Assembly: GCF_902806685.2 (NCBI RefSeq)
Contig: NC_048562.1
Span: 5,842,249 to 5,906,248 of the forward strand
Direction of reading: 5' to 3'
DNA: 64,000 nt
DNA from: Maniola hyperantus
Taxonomy: Eukaryota; Arthropoda; Insecta; Lepidoptera; Nymphalidae
Shown here piece by piece: positions 63,574 through 64,000 of the stretch. The notes beneath the pieces are model-generated. The model was not told the DNA's origin. It did no database searches and worked only from the letters and a program-made list of their open reading frames with translations. A program made the translations under genes and the position numbers. Every line of letters starts with the position of its first letter. Positions within the stretch are counted from its first letter, which is position 1.

Positions 63574-64000
63574 TAATATGTATAATACACTGTGATTTGG
63601 CAACACGTCCTAACTCCTATCTCAAAAGTTTACCGATTTCACTGCTATTTCGTACTCCGCAGTGTTACAGTTCAAGACAGTTAGATATACAACTTTAGTT
63701 TTGGTATACGCAAACACGTGCCGTCTATTTTTACATAAAGAATAATATAAGGAATAGGATTTCGAACCCTCGTAGCTTTAGTTTTTAGTTTGAAGTCATA
63801 CAAAATTTCAAAAATATTTAATGAAAACCAACGAAGTTATAAGCTTGTTGTGTTTATTCGTTGTCCTCGCAAAACATGGTCACCCCAAGCAAGTGGCTGT
63901 GAGCGAACGGGACGGCTGACGTCGATCGTGCGCGCTCTCGCTCGCGCGGCTCGAATCAGCTGGTGCAACTAGGTGTTCAAACTTTCAGGATTTGAAATTA
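63574..64000. other. Intron 7, no further exon seen
   Basis: A J1 scrap (63764-63790) and a CG-rich patch (63920-63965) are present. The acceptor-like ttcaaactttcag at 63975-63987 would bring an immediate stop in the required phase. Confidence 0.45.

Noticed and set aside
63975..64000. Exon 8 of the CUB gene after TTTCAG at 63987
   Set aside because: In the phase required by exon 7 it gives a stop after two codons.

Overview
The window is a 64 kb piece of a lepidopteran (moth or butterfly) nuclear genome. It is AT-rich and intron-bearing. Most of it consists of the short dispersed repeats typical of Lepidoptera: small Helitrons whose 3' hairpin reads gcggacgaagtcgcgggcat before CTAG, tRNA-derived SINEs, 3' ends of Jockey-like and RTE-like LINEs, and small DNA transposons. 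No bacterial, organellar or viral genome features were seen. The species cannot be named from the sequence.

Only two loci look like host genes. (1) At 34.7-36.1 kb there is a tandem pair of two-exon genes for a small secreted two-cysteine peptide. Copy 1 has a TATA box and a poly(A) signal. In copy 2 a repeat occupies the place of the promoter, an RTE fragment sits in the intron, and the poly(A) hexamer has decayed. (2) At 59.5-63.2 kb there is a plus-strand gene with seven visible coding exons and an open right end, for a secreted protein with a clip-like six-cysteine module followed by a CUB-like region. Its introns hold at least nine repeats. One of them, an RTE fragment, inserted at the exon 7 splice donor and duplicated it.

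Layout. 0-5.6 kb: repeats plus a decayed 1.87 kb hAT transposon with an 8-bp target duplication, inserted in one arm of an 86-bp hairpin. 5.6-16.4 kb: Helitrons, SINEs, LINE tails, a tandem duplication and a 2 kb composite bounded by 280-bp inverted arms. 16.4-21 kb: sparser sequence with one promoter-like stretch, then a hairpin transposon carrying two Tourist-like elements. 21-27.6 kb: nested repeats and a non-autonomous hAT. 27.7-29.5 kb: a tandem array with a 538-541 bp period. 30-34 kb: LINE fragments, including a Jockey-like ORF split by a 501-bp P-element-like MITE that carries the first exon of a THAP zinc finger. 36-46 kb: repeats. 46.5-47.9 kb: a TTA-flanked terminal-inverted-repeat element that contains three LINE fragments. 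48-59 kb: repeats, two abutting near-loopless palindromes, and LINE remnants with an unusual C-terminal domain. 59.5-64 kb: the CUB gene.

The two host loci show no functional link to each other. What ties the window together is successive nested insertion, datable in order because many elements keep exact target-site duplications.
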